Shown: positions 1-7,565, numbered from the stretch's first letter. The stretch is DNA of 22,067 nt from an uncultured Blautia sp. (GCF_947654165.1 NZ_CANTKB010000042.1:1-22067), one strand, 5' to 3'. Notes: generated by a model not told the origin, from the letters alone. Translations and numbers: made by a program.

Positions 1-55
1 TTTCCTTGTTGATTTTGCTTACTTTCTTGTTTGGATTGATTACTAATTTTGCCAT
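1..55 (-). CDS. Alpha-L-arabinofuranosidase, GH51 (N-terminal fragment)
   Basis: Only the first 18 codons are present; the gene continues past the left edge. The peptide starts MAKLVINPNKKVSKINKE, which resembles the opening beta strand of GH51 intracellular alpha-L-arabinofuranosidases, where a basic stretch leads to an I-Y-G-x-F/H-x-E-H-L motif (not visible here). A GGATGG-like ribosome binding site lies about 10 nt upstream. The gene is codirectional with the ArsR-like regulator and the GH43 enzyme, but the regulator's terminator lies between them. Known of the family: GH51 enzymes remove terminal arabinofuranosyl units from short arabino-oligosaccharides in the cytoplasm. The identification is inference from a very short peptide plus context. 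Confidence 0.55.
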   Translation of the reverse strand, partial: MAKLVINPNKKVSKINKE

Positions 56-110
56 GTGTTTTGTCCATCCTTTCCCAGAACTACATTCTTTTCTTCATTT
101 TAATCTCCAT

Positions 111-156
111 AAAAAACAGCCCTCTTTCTGTACTAAATACAGAATGCAGAGCTGTT
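111..156 (-). terminator. Rho-independent terminator of the ArsR-like regulator gene
   Basis: On the minus strand AACAGC pairs with GCTGTT and an inner TTCTGTA pairs with TACAGAA around a five-base loop, followed by a run of six T. It begins just after the regulator's stop codon, so the GH51 gene downstream is probably transcribed separately or by read-through. Confidence 0.8.
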
Positions 157-164
157 CTCTTGTT

Positions 165-1085
165 TTACATTTGACTATATGCAATTCGAACTTTAATATC
201 TTGATTATAATTTCCAAATCCACTGCCAAAGACAGTAATGCCACCAATATTTTTTGCATCCTCTTCTATTTGGAATTTAAAACGTATGGTACTTTTATAA
301 TCCAGATTAAATCTCGAAATATCAACATCTGATATTTTCAATCCGTCCACAAAGGTTCCTTTTTTATTGATAACAATCATTTTCAAAAGACCATATTGGT
401 TCCAGTTAGGAAGCCACCAATCCGGTGTGAAAATCCCTTTCACATCCCCGTAATCTCCTGGGCTGGTCCAGGTACCGATTCTCTCATCATTTAAATAAAA
501 AGAAATATCGGAAGGCCAGTCATTGTTTACCCCAGGTGCCTCTGACCCAATTTCCACTGATAGAGTGATTTGTTCTATTTTGGTTCCACCAGGTAACAAA
601 TTAGGAATCATATATTCAATATAGCCTTTTGTAAACCAAAGAATCTTTGCATAGATTCTGTCTGGATGAGCAAAATACCTAGGATCGTCAACCTCTCCCA
701 CAAGTGCTGTATCTGTGGCAAGTCCGCAGGTTGGATATACTTCATAATCCGAATAATGTCCCACTTTCACTTCTGTATCATAAATATTATTCCAGTCTTC
801 TGTGTCTTCCGACTCAACCTCAACTAATATTTTATCAACATCTACTCTACACAGCTTCTGATTACCATGTCCACCATGCTCTGTGATTACCTTAATAATT
901 CCAGCTTCTTCCAGTTTTTTTATATGGCTTGTTAAAGCACCATTGGTAATTCCCAGAGCGGATGCCAATTCATTCATGTTCATCTCTCGGTTTTCCAGCA
1001 ACAGTTTTACTATATTTATCCTGATTTCTGAACCTAAAGCTTTAAATACTTCCAGCCCCTCATCCAAACTTTTAATATGCAGCAT
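165..1085 (-). CDS. ArsR-like winged-helix regulator with beta-rich C-terminal domain
   Basis: A protein of 306 aa. Residues 1-85 form an ArsR/SmtB-type winged helix (ALGSEIRINIVKLLL, then MNELASALGITNGALTSHIKKLEEAGII). The remaining 220 residues are rich in aromatic and beta-forming stretches (WPSDISFYLNDERIGTWTSP, TPDWWLPNWNQYGLLKMIV) and contain no metal-site cysteines, so this is not a classical metal sensor. Placed between GH43 and GH51 genes, the C-terminal domain may bind an arabinoside; that is inference. The start at 1085 is chosen because AGGAAAG precedes it at a suitable distance, whereas the upstream ATG at 1109 has no ribosome binding site and abuts the operator-like dyad. Autoregulation is likely. 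Confidence 0.75.
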   Translation of the reverse strand: MLHIKSLDEGLEVFKALGSEIRINIVKLLLENREMNMNELASALGITNGALTSHIKKLEEAGIIKVITEHGGHGNQKLCRVDVDKILVEVESEDTEDWNNIYDTEVKVGHYSDYEVYPTCGLATDTALVGEVDDPRYFAHPDRIYAKILWFTKGYIEYMIPNLLPGGTKIEQITLSVEIGSEAPGVNNDWPSDISFYLNDERIGTWTSPGDYGDVKGIFTPDWWLPNWNQYGLLKMIVINKKGTFVDGLKISDVDISRFNLDYKSTIRFKFQIEEDAKNIGGITVFGSGFGNYNQDIKVRIAYSQM

Positions 1086-1109
1086 TATCTTTCCTACTTT
1101 CCAGAACAT

Positions 1110-1125
1110 TTTAGATTTATCTAAA
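1110..1125. promoter_or_regulatory. Operator-like dyad, probable autoregulatory site
   Basis: TTTAGAT and ATCTAAA are perfect inverted 7-mers separated by two bases. The site lies just downstream of the -10 box of the regulator promoter and upstream of its ribosome binding site, the position expected for a repressor operator. Binding by the adjacent regulator is inference. Confidence 0.6.
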
Positions 1126-1129
1126 CATT

Positions 1130-1158
1130 ACTATACATGATTTTTTCCGAACATACAA
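1130..1158 (-). promoter_or_regulatory. Promoter of the ArsR-like regulator
   Basis: On the minus strand TTGTAT (1153-1158) and TATAGT (1130-1135) are separated by 17 bp. This lies in the gap between the GH43 stop and the regulator start, giving the regulator its own transcription in addition to any read-through. Confidence 0.6.
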
Positions 1159-1190
1159 GGAAAGAATTCCGCATTCCCATGATGTAGTTG

Positions 1191-2162
1191 TCAATGTGCT
1201 TCGTACTCAAATACAGGCATATCTTCGACATCATACTTAACCCGCATGATCATTGCATGACGGTTCGCATCGTACAAAGAATCCCCTATAATTTCATCAT
1301 ATTGCCTTGCATGATAAACACACAAATCTGTAACCCCATCTTCTGCTTTGACAAAAGAGTTATGTCCCGGTCCATAAATCCCTTTCTCTTCATCTGTTTT
1401 GAGAACAGGATATCTCTGTTTTTTCCACACACGGGGATCCAACAAATCTTCTTTCTCATCAGCATACAGCATACCCATGCAATAACATGCACCTGTTGCA
1501 CTGGCCGAAAAAGTCAAAAAGATTTTTCCATTATGTTTTAAGACAGCAGGGCCTTCATTAACCCAAAAATCTACTCTCTCCCAATCATAATCAGGTGTTG
1601 TAAGGAGCACTTGAACTGTAGCCAGTTTATTTGGAGTTTCCAGTTTTGCAATATAAAGATTGGAGATTTGTTTCCCTACCCCAGTCTTTTCTGCCCAAAT
1701 CCAGTAATATTCTCCTTTGTTTTCAAAAACAGTTGCATCTAACGAAAATGCATGAAAAGAAAATTCATCCCCGTCTGCAGCTTTCATCATACCCATTTCT
1801 TCCCATTCATCTTCTAAAGGATTCTGACCTTTGCAATGAAGAACATAAGGACGAATTGCCCACACATCATCAACATCTCCTGCTGCATAATAAATATACC
1901 ATTCACCGTAGATATAATGGAGTTCCGGTGCCCAGATATGAACACTTTGAGGTCCTTTCTTATGTTTTTTCCACAAAATGTATTCTTTTGCATCTTTTAA
2001 ACCCTGAATCGTCTTTGCACCTCGAAGTATAATTCTGTCGTATTCAGGTACAGAAGCTGTAAAATAATACATCCCATCTACATGCCGATACACATACGGA
2101 TCTGCCCTTTGCTCAATAAAGGGTTGATTGTAACTGGTCTTTTTGTAATTATTTTGATTCAT
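1191..2162 (-). CDS. Glycoside hydrolase family 43, probable exo-alpha-L-arabinofuranosidase
   Basis: A 323-residue single-domain five-bladed propeller enzyme without signal peptide, so probably cytoplasmic. The three GH43 acidic residues are visible: D21 in RADP (general base), D142 in SLDAT (pKa modulator) and E203 in NEGP (general acid), plus H267 in GPGHNSF, the conserved metal/ligand histidine. The opening motif (RADPYVYRHVDGMYYF, then VPEYDRI) resembles the exo-arabinofuranosidase branch of GH43 (subfamily 26-like from memory, not verified). It likely trims arabinose from arabino-oligosaccharides together with the GH51 enzyme at the left edge. The start is supported by GGGAGGG close upstream. 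It is the first gene of a minus-strand cluster with its regulator. Confidence 0.85.
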   Translation of the reverse strand: MNQNNYKKTSYNQPFIEQRADPYVYRHVDGMYYFTASVPEYDRIILRGAKTIQGLKDAKEYILWKKHKKGPQSVHIWAPELHYIYGEWYIYYAAGDVDDVWAIRPYVLHCKGQNPLEDEWEEMGMMKAADGDEFSFHAFSLDATVFENKGEYYWIWAEKTGVGKQISNLYIAKLETPNKLATVQVLLTTPDYDWERVDFWVNEGPAVLKHNGKIFLTFSASATGACYCMGMLYADEKEDLLDPRVWKKQRYPVLKTDEEKGIYGPGHNSFVKAEDGVTDLCVYHARQYDEIIGDSLYDANRHAMIMRVKYDVEDMPVFEYEAH

Positions 2163-2177
2163 TTACCCTCCCTTTTA

Positions 2178-2195
2178 CTATCTTTGCTAAGATAG
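2178..2195. promoter_or_regulatory. Inverted repeat in the GH43 leader
   Basis: CTATCT and AGATAG form a 6-6-6 dyad between the predicted GH43 promoter and its ribosome binding site, a repressor-like position. Its sequence differs from the 1110-1125 dyad, although both contain ATCT/AGAT half-sites. Confidence 0.4.
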
Positions 2196-2216
2196 CAATC
2201 TTATAATCATAGCTTT

Positions 2217-2245
2217 ATTCTACAACACTCTAATTTTTAATGCAA
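2217..2245 (-). promoter_or_regulatory. Promoter of the GH43 gene
   Basis: On the minus strand TTGCAT (2240-2245) and TAGAAT (2217-2222) are separated by 17 bp. Start of transcription would fall near 2210, about 50 nt before the GH43 ATG. Confidence 0.65.
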
Positions 2246-2320
2246 TATTTATTTTAGATTTTATTAAAATAATACAGGTATTTCTAAATAAATTAGTCAA
2301 TATTACTGTTATTAAATTTT

Positions 2321-3313
2321 TCAGACCGATAACCCCTGCCTGCGAAGCAGCTCCACTATCGCACCATAATATCCTTCCGGATCTTTATCCTGCGACTGTG
2401 CATGCCCTGCTCCTTTCACGATCAGCAACTCCTTATCTTTACACCCTGCGGCTTCATAAAGTTCTCTGGACATTTCCGCATCGATCATCTCATCCTGATC
2501 TCCGTGTATAAACAACGTAGGTGTACTGCTTTTCTTTACTGCTTCCAGCGCCGAAGCATCCCTTAGATCATATCCCCCTCGAAGCTGAAGCATAAGATTC
2601 GCCGTATCCAGAAGAGGAAATGCCGGAAGATGAAACCATTCCTTCATTTTATCCTGAAACATCGCATAGGCATCCGTAAAAGCACAGTCCGAGACAACTG
2701 CTTTTACATTAGAGGGCAAGGCAGACTCTCCGGTCATCATAAGTGCAGACGCAGCACCCATGGACTGGCCATGAATAACAATCTGTGCCTCCGGATCCTG
2801 CTCCAGAATATAGTTGACCCAAATCATATTATCCAGACGGTCTGTCCATCCCATACCGATAAAATCTCCCTGGCTCTCGCCCTGGCATCGCATATCCGGT
2901 ACGATTACGTGAAATCCCCGTTTATGATACCAGGCAGCAAACGGATACATCGCTTCTTTCCATCCCGTATATCCATGGAGAAGCAGCACCCACTTATGAC
3001 TGTCTTGTTCTGCATAAACTTCCTGGGCAATGAGTTCATACCCATCTTCTGTCTCACGTTCTAATTTCTGTCCATGGGCATTTTTTGCCCAGATTTCCGT
3101 CTCCTCCCACGCTTTTGCATTTTGCTGTTGAATATCATCCGTCTGCACCAATGCCGCATAGCTGTCCTCTGTAATCCTGGAAAACGCCTCTAGCTTTTCC
3201 ATGGTAGAAGGTACCAACGCCGCACTCACCAGAAAATTTGCTCCACCCATATACACAAGCAGGAGGATTCCCAGTACCAAGAACAGAATTTTTTTCTTTC
3301 TTTTGTGTTTCAT
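2321..3313 (-). CDS. Membrane-anchored alpha/beta hydrolase
   Basis: A 330-residue protein with a basic N-terminus (MKHKRKKK) and one hydrophobic segment (about residues 9-34), so the catalytic part is probably outside the membrane. The hydrolase fold shows LLLHGYTG (oxyanion region), the nucleophile elbow GQSMGA (S184), HGDQDEM (acid, D274) and GAGHAQ (H304). This is the COG1073-like type of serine esterase/peptidase relative; the substrate cannot be told. The start at 3313 is preferred over 3367 because AGAGGA sits 8 nt upstream and because the 3367 ATG lies inside the terminator of the upstream chromate operon, giving an implausible hydrophilic extension. Confidence 0.8.
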   Translation of the reverse strand: MKHKRKKKILFLVLGILLLVYMGGANFLVSAALVPSTMEKLEAFSRITEDSYAALVQTDDIQQQNAKAWEETEIWAKNAHGQKLERETEDGYELIAQEVYAEQDSHKWVLLLHGYTGWKEAMYPFAAWYHKRGFHVIVPDMRCQGESQGDFIGMGWTDRLDNMIWVNYILEQDPEAQIVIHGQSMGAASALMMTGESALPSNVKAVVSDCAFTDAYAMFQDKMKEWFHLPAFPLLDTANLMLQLRGGYDLRDASALEAVKKSSTPTLFIHGDQDEMIDAEMSRELYEAAGCKDKELLIVKGAGHAQSQDKDPEGYYGAIVELLRRQGLSV

Positions 3314-3339
3314 ATACACATTCCTCTCTATATATGCAT

Positions 3340-3361
3340 AAAAAGCAGGGTTTCCCCTGCT
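3340..3361 (-). terminator. Terminator of the chromate transporter operon
   Basis: AGCAGGG pairs with CCCTGCT around a GAAA tetraloop and is followed by five T on the minus strand. It starts about 11 nt after the stop of the second chromate transporter gene and separates it from the hydrolase. Confidence 0.85.
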
Positions 3362-3371
3362 CTTCATAACC

Positions 3372-3935
3372 TTATAATTTAAATAACATCCCTACAACCG
3401 CAGCAACAACGATATAAAAAACAGGGTGTTTTTTCCATTTCTGAATCCCAAAGAACAGTACTGCTGCCAATAAGATTCTTTCCCACTGCACACTGGCAAA
3501 TATCCCAGACAAGTCCGAAATCTTGGTTCCCGGAAAAAATGTTTCCAGTGCCACACCAAGACCAGCAGCAATAATCAAGCCGGTAGATGCCGGACGCAGA
3601 CCATAAAATACCTTCTTCACGATCTGAGAGTCTTTAAACTTCTTCAGCATCTTACTGATAATAATAATCACAATGATAGAAGGCAGGACAAGACCAAAGG
3701 TAGCAATCAGTGCTCCGATGATCCCCGACACATGAAAACCTACATATGTGGACATATTCACGCCAATAGCTCCCGGGGTAGACTCGGAGATTGCAATCAT
3801 ATTTCCAATATCAGTTGCTGTAAACCAACCCGTCTTTTCTGAAATCGCATACAAAAAGGGGATGGTAGCCATTCCGCCCCCTACAGCGAAAAGTCCTGTT
3901 TTTGCAAATTCATAGAATAGTCTTAACAGTGTCAT
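3372..3935 (-). CDS. Chromate transporter, second half (short-chain CHR family)
   Basis: A 187-residue integral membrane protein of the CHR (ChrA) family. The N-terminal signature AVGGGMATIPFL is followed by ISESTPGAIGVNMSTYVGF and several hydrophobic spans ending in a C-terminal helix. Full-length ChrA proteins contain two homologous halves; here each half is its own gene. Its ATG overlaps the stop of the upstream half by four bases (ATGA), so the two are translationally coupled and presumably form a heterodimer. The substrate in this lineage is not settled; chromate or another oxyanion is assumed from the family only. Confidence 0.88.
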   Translation of the reverse strand: MTLLRLFYEFAKTGLFAVGGGMATIPFLYAISEKTGWFTATDIGNMIAISESTPGAIGVNMSTYVGFHVSGIIGALIATFGLVLPSIIVIIIISKMLKKFKDSQIVKKVFYGLRPASTGLIIAAGLGVALETFFPGTKISDLSGIFASVQWERILLAAVLFFGIQKWKKHPVFYIVVAAVVGMLFKL

Positions 3936-4474
3936 ACCTTTTCCTCCTTCATCTTCTCCAGGTTTTTAATGCAGATTCCCGCAGCACCTGCCAGAACCAC
4001 TAAGATAACAGGTGAAAGAGAAGTAAAAACACTAAGAACTGTGATCCCGGCACAAATCACAACACACCATTTATCAATAATTGATTTTTTACCGAGTTTC
4101 AGGACTGCATCCAGAATCAAAGCACACACGCAAGCACGGATACCGTCAAAAGCATAGGTCACATAAGGCAAATGTGCAAAATTCTGAATAAAAGCAGCAA
4201 TAATGGTAATGATTACCAGCGACGGGAATACAAATCCAAAAGTAGCCGCAAATCCACCCAGGACACCTTTTTGTTTGTATCCGATAAAAGTGGATGTATT
4301 TACCGCAATGATACCAGGCGTACACTGACCGATCGCATAGTAATCCATGACTTCCTCTTCTGTTGCCCAACCTCTTTTTTCTACGATTTCTCTCTGAATA
4401 ATCGGAAGCATGGCATATCCGCCTCCGAATGTTACAGAGCCCATCTTCGCAAATACCCAAAATAATTCTATCAA
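3932..4474 (-). CDS. Chromate transporter, first half (short-chain CHR family)
   Basis: A 180-residue membrane protein with the CHR signature TFGGGYAMLPIIQRE near the N-terminus, then YAIGQCTPGIIAVNTSTFIG and further hydrophobic spans. It is the partner of the next gene, which overlaps it by four bases. The start is uncertain. No ATG begins the family's usual N-terminus; the nearest usual codon is TTG at 4474, but the strong ribosome binding site GGAGGG (4491-4496) is 16 nt away from it. An in-frame ATC at 4483 sits exactly 7 nt from that site. The family assignment is firm; the first few residues are not. Confidence 0.85.
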   Translation of the reverse strand: MIELFWVFAKMGSVTFGGGYAMLPIIQREIVEKRGWATEEEVMDYYAIGQCTPGIIAVNTSTFIGYKQKGVLGGFAATFGFVFPSLVIITIIAAFIQNFAHLPYVTYAFDGIRACVCALILDAVLKLGKKSIIDKWCVVICAGITVLSVFTSLSPVILVVLAGAAGICIKNLEKMKEEKV

Positions 4475-4646
4475 TTCTTTGATAACAAATCCCTCCTATC
4501 CCGAAATTTTCCTTTAATAACTTACCATATTTTTTCCTTCTTGTATAGATAAGAATATACCGCTGCACAGTCTCTCTGCCGAAAAATCAACCGGCAAAAC
4601 AGACCGCAGCAGCGGCATCAGAAAATCCTCTTTATAATTTTAACTA

Positions 4647-6122
4647 TCAGACTCTTCCATACAGTCTGGTCATTTGATACATCTTATCCAGCACCTCATC
4701 TGTAATCTGTCCAGGTATCAGACGCCATTTCCAGTTATATCCCAGTGTAGATGGTTTATTGATTCTGGCTTCTCCGCCAAGACATAAAAATTCCTGAATC
4801 GGGGTCACGGCCAAATCAGCCACAGAACTCATAGCCAGACGTATAAAATCCCAGGGCATCTCATGATGAGGCGTATGGTAATTATTCATGTAACGCAGTG
4901 CAAACTCCTTATCGTGCGGTGACATTTCATCCAGCCATCCAAGAATCGTGTTATTATCGTGCGTTCCTGTATAAACCACACAGTTATGGCTGTACTTATG
5001 GGGCAGATAGTCGCTGTTCTCACTGGGATCAAAGGCAAACTGCAGCACCTTCATCCCCGGATATCCTGTATCCTTCACTAATTTCAGTACACTTTCCGTC
5101 AGATAACCAAGGTCTTCCGCAATAATCTCCACTTCTCCAAGTTCTCTCTTAACAGCCTGAAACAATTCAAGTCCCGGTCCTTTTTTCCATTGCCCGTACT
5201 GTGCGGTTTCATGTCCATAGGGAATCGCATAATACTCATCAAATCCACGAAAATGATCTACACGCACCACATCATAAAGCTTGAAACAATGTCTAAGCCG
5301 CTGAATCCACCATGCGTACCCTGTGGTTTTATGATAATCCCAGTCATATAGCGGATTTCCCCAAAGCTGCCCCGTAGCTGAAAAAGCATCCGGCGGACAG
5401 CCTGCTACTCCTGTAGGATTACATTCTTCGTCGAATTGAAACAACTGAGGATTCGACCAGGCATCTGCACTGTCAAAAGCCACATAAATCGGAATATCGC
5501 CAATAATGCGAACACCCTGATCATTGGCGTATTTTTTTAATTTCCCCCACTGTTTCGCAAACTCATACTGTTGGAAATACACAAAACGGATATCCTCCTC
5601 CAGTTCTTCTCTTTTTCTGGAAACAGCTTCCGGATCCCTGCGCTTCAGTGAATCGTCCCACTCACTCCAACTGGTTCCGTCCAGATGGTTCTTGATCGCC
5701 ATATACAGACCATAATCTTCCAGCCAAAATGCATTCTCCTTGACAAAATCCCTGTAATCTTCATCCGGTTGATAACGCCAAAAAGCACTCTTTAACACTT
5801 CGAACTTCCCACGATAAATTTTCTCATATTCCACATACGAAGGGTGACCGATAAAATCCACAGAATCACACTCCTGTCTTGAAAGCAGCCCCTCTTGGAT
5901 CAATGCCTCTAAATCTATGTAGAAGGGATTTCCCGCAAAAGTAGAGAAAGACTGATACGGGGAATCTCCATATCCGGTAGGTCCCAGAGGCAGAATCTGC
6001 CAGTATCTTTGTCCTCCTCTCTTCAACTGATCCACAAACTCAAATGCTTCTTTTGAAAAACTGCCAATGCCATATTTGGACGGCAAAGCTGACACAGGCA
6101 GCAACACTCCGCTGGCTCTCAT
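4647..6122 (-). CDS. malQ: 4-alpha-glucanotransferase (amylomaltase, GH77)
   Basis: A 491-residue cytoplasmic enzyme that transfers maltodextrin segments between glucans in maltose and glycogen use. It has the full GH77 length and motifs: SALPSKYGIGSF and GDSPYQSFSTFAGNP near the N-terminus, nucleophile D289 in VRVDHFRG, acid/base E336 in IAEDLG and transition-state stabiliser D389 in TGTHDNNT. These align with the D293/E340/D395 triad known from Thermus amylomaltase. Two AAGGAG sites lie upstream, at about 2 and 11 nt. No other maltose gene is nearby; the downstream chromate pair is codirectional but 170 nt away. A LacI/CcpA-like site lies just upstream of the ribosome binding sites. Confidence 0.95.
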   Translation of the reverse strand: MRASGVLLPVSALPSKYGIGSFSKEAFEFVDQLKRGGQRYWQILPLGPTGYGDSPYQSFSTFAGNPFYIDLEALIQEGLLSRQECDSVDFIGHPSYVEYEKIYRGKFEVLKSAFWRYQPDEDYRDFVKENAFWLEDYGLYMAIKNHLDGTSWSEWDDSLKRRDPEAVSRKREELEEDIRFVYFQQYEFAKQWGKLKKYANDQGVRIIGDIPIYVAFDSADAWSNPQLFQFDEECNPTGVAGCPPDAFSATGQLWGNPLYDWDYHKTTGYAWWIQRLRHCFKLYDVVRVDHFRGFDEYYAIPYGHETAQYGQWKKGPGLELFQAVKRELGEVEIIAEDLGYLTESVLKLVKDTGYPGMKVLQFAFDPSENSDYLPHKYSHNCVVYTGTHDNNTILGWLDEMSPHDKEFALRYMNNYHTPHHEMPWDFIRLAMSSVADLAVTPIQEFLCLGGEARINKPSTLGYNWKWRLIPGQITDEVLDKMYQMTRLYGRV

Positions 6123-6149
6123 ATCTCCTTAAACTCCTTAAAACCTTTT

Positions 6150-6167
6150 ATGCAAAACGTTTTTGAT
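6150..6167. promoter_or_regulatory. LacI/CcpA-like operator upstream of malQ
   Basis: The sequence ATGCAAAACGTTTTTGAT is a CG-centred near-palindrome with core AAAACGTTTT, 8 of 10 positions per arm matching. CG-centred dyads are typical of LacI-family regulators, including CcpA and MalR. It lies 28-45 nt upstream of the malQ ATG. Confidence 0.4.
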
Positions 6168-6423
6168 CAAGAAATCATCAACATTTTTAATATTCGTTAT
6201 TGCTAAATTAACACAGATGCTCCCTTACATCAATATGTTATTCTGCACAAATTTTTCCGCTTTTTCTCACCATCTTTTCTCATTGACTTTCACAAACAAG
6301 AATGATACTATTAATTCCATCAATGCAGAATTCTCTGCTTATTTACTCATTGGCGTTCGCCGAAATATCCAACAAATTATCGAATTTTTTAAAGAGCTCT
6401 TCGTAAAATTTCATCTGTTTCTG

Positions 6424-6452
6424 TTGTCTTGCAAATCTGTTTTTGATACAAT
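6424..6452 (+). promoter_or_regulatory. Promoter of the Rpn-like gene
   Basis: TTGTCT (6424-6429) and TACAAT (6447-6452) are 17 bp apart. The ribosome binding site AAAAGGAG follows almost at once, implying a very short leader. Confidence 0.55.
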
Positions 6453-6466
6453 AAAAGGAGAAATCT

Positions 6467-7417
6467 ATGCAAAAAATCAATGTAAACAAGAAGCATAAAG
6501 ACAAACTTTTCCGTACAGTCTTTCAACAAAAGAGGGATCTTCTGGCACTTTACAATGCTCTGAACGATACAAAACATACAAATGAAGACGATCTGGAAAT
6601 CACGACCATTGATGACGTTGTGTATATGGGTATGAAAAACGATACTTCTTTTATCATTGATCATGTTATGAGTCTGTATGAACACCAGAGTACCTTCAGC
6701 CCCAATCTGCCGCTTCGAGGTCTCTTATATTTTGCCGATTTGTATCGTGCCCATATTGAACCTGTAAAACGCCGTCTTTATTCCGAAACACCACTTCTGA
6801 TCCCCACTCCGCAATATATCATCTTTTATAATGGGACCAAAGAGGAACCGGAAGAAAAAGAATTGCATCTTAGTGATTTATTTATACAAAAAGATAACGT
6901 TCCCTGCTTGGAATGCACAGCAGTTGTACTGAACATCAACTTAGGACATAACAGAGAACTTATGGAAAAATGTTCTGCCCTGAAGCAATATGCACAGTTC
7001 GTGGCCTGCATTCGGGATTGCGTACAAAAATACCAAAACTACGAAACCGGCACAAAAGCTGCCGTAGATTACTGTATCGAAAATGGAATTTTGTCTGACT
7101 TGCTTCTAAAAAACAAATCGGAGGTAGTGAACATGATCCTTACAGAATTTGACGAAGAAGATTATAGAGAATTTCTGCGCGAAGAAGCAAGAGACCAAGG
7201 AATGGCCGAGGGCAGAGCTGAAGGGATGGCTAAAGGTAGAGCTGAAGGTAAAGCTGAAGGTAAAGCTGAAGGCAGGGCTGAGGGATTAATCCTGCTCTGT
7301 AAAGAATTTCATCTGTCTTACCAGGAAACGCTGGACAAGCTAATCGACAAATTCTCTCTGAATCCGGAAAAAGCAAAAGAATATCTGGAACTTTACTGGA
7401 ATCAGGAGGAACTGTAA
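6467..7417 (+). CDS. Rpn/PD-(D/E)XK nuclease family protein (putative transposase type)
   Basis: A 316-residue protein. The N-terminal part matches the recombination-promoting-nuclease/transposase-31-like group of PD-(D/E)XK enzymes: KHKDKLFRTVF at the start, then a strand with D59, the E-x-Q motif in YEHQST (E72, Q74) and PLRGLLY (R84). The middle has YIIFYNG, common in the family. Residues 246-273 are a run of AEGR/AEGK repeats that probably makes a charged helix, followed by a short C-terminal domain. These genes are often multicopy in Lachnospiraceae. The function is unclear; DNA cleavage linked to recombination or phage defence is known for some relatives only. It has its own promoter and AAAAGGAG 6 nt from the ATG. 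Confidence 0.8.
   Translation: MQKINVNKKHKDKLFRTVFQQKRDLLALYNALNDTKHTNEDDLEITTIDDVVYMGMKNDTSFIIDHVMSLYEHQSTFSPNLPLRGLLYFADLYRAHIEPVKRRLYSETPLLIPTPQYIIFYNGTKEEPEEKELHLSDLFIQKDNVPCLECTAVVLNINLGHNRELMEKCSALKQYAQFVACIRDCVQKYQNYETGTKAAVDYCIENGILSDLLLKNKSEVVNMILTEFDEEDYREFLREEARDQGMAEGRAEGMAKGRAEGKAEGKAEGRAEGLILLCKEFHLSYQETLDKLIDKFSLNPEKAKEYLELYWNQEEL
7199..7287 (+). repeat. 12-nt coding tandem repeat (A-E-G-K/R)
   Basis: Imperfect 12-nt units of the form GGTAAAGCTGAA run seven-fold in frame and encode AEGR/AEGK/AKGR/AEGM quartets. Adjacent units near 7240-7270 are almost identical. Unit-number changes would keep the frame. Confidence 0.75.
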
Positions 7418-7432
7418 TTAACAAGATACGGA

Positions 7433-7459
7433 CTGGCGTGATGCAGAACATCACGCCAG
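7433..7459 (+). terminator. Perfect 10-bp hairpin after the Rpn-like gene
   Basis: CTGGCGTGAT and ATCACGCCAG pair perfectly around a 7-nt loop, 15 nt past the stop. The following bases are only weakly T-rich (AAATTTACTGTT), so termination is probable but not textbook. Confidence 0.55.
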
Positions 7460-7522
7460 AAATTTACTGTTCAAGAGAAGAAATCGCATATTATGTAAAA
7501 TAGTAAAAAGAATCCTCTCCTA

Positions 7523-7551
7523 TTCAATGTACAATTTCTGAAAAATATGAT
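7523..7551 (+). promoter_or_regulatory. Promoter of the AGCS symporter gene
   Basis: TTCAAT (7523-7528) and TATGAT (7546-7551) are 17 bp apart, about 60 nt before the ATG. Confidence 0.55.
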
Positions 7552-7565
7552 ATTATAAAAAACAA

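Larger units (their letters stand above)
6123..6466. other. Divergent intergenic region between malQ and the Rpn-like gene
   Basis: This 344-base AT-rich stretch holds the malQ leader with its operator-like site at 6150-6167 and, at the other end, a promoter for the Rpn-like gene. Open frames in the middle lack ribosome binding sites and family-like sequence. I see no RNA gene. Confidence 0.6.

Noticed and set aside
4146..4568. 140-codon minus-strand frame overlapping the first chromate transporter
   Set aside because: It is the +1 frame of the transporter, rich in C, R and Y, with no family-like sequence.
4570..4640. Hairpins after malQ as a terminator (CCGC/GCGG and TGCCG/CGGCA)
   Set aside because: Stems are only 4-5 bp and no T run follows, so I could not support a terminator call.
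6163..6498. 111-codon plus-strand frame between malQ and the Rpn-like gene
   Set aside because: It overlaps the promoter and start of the Rpn-like gene, has no ribosome binding site and no recognisable motif.
7199..7287. Possible CRISPR-like or minisatellite array
   Set aside because: The repeats are contiguous 12-nt coding units without spacers and stay in frame, so they are protein repeats.
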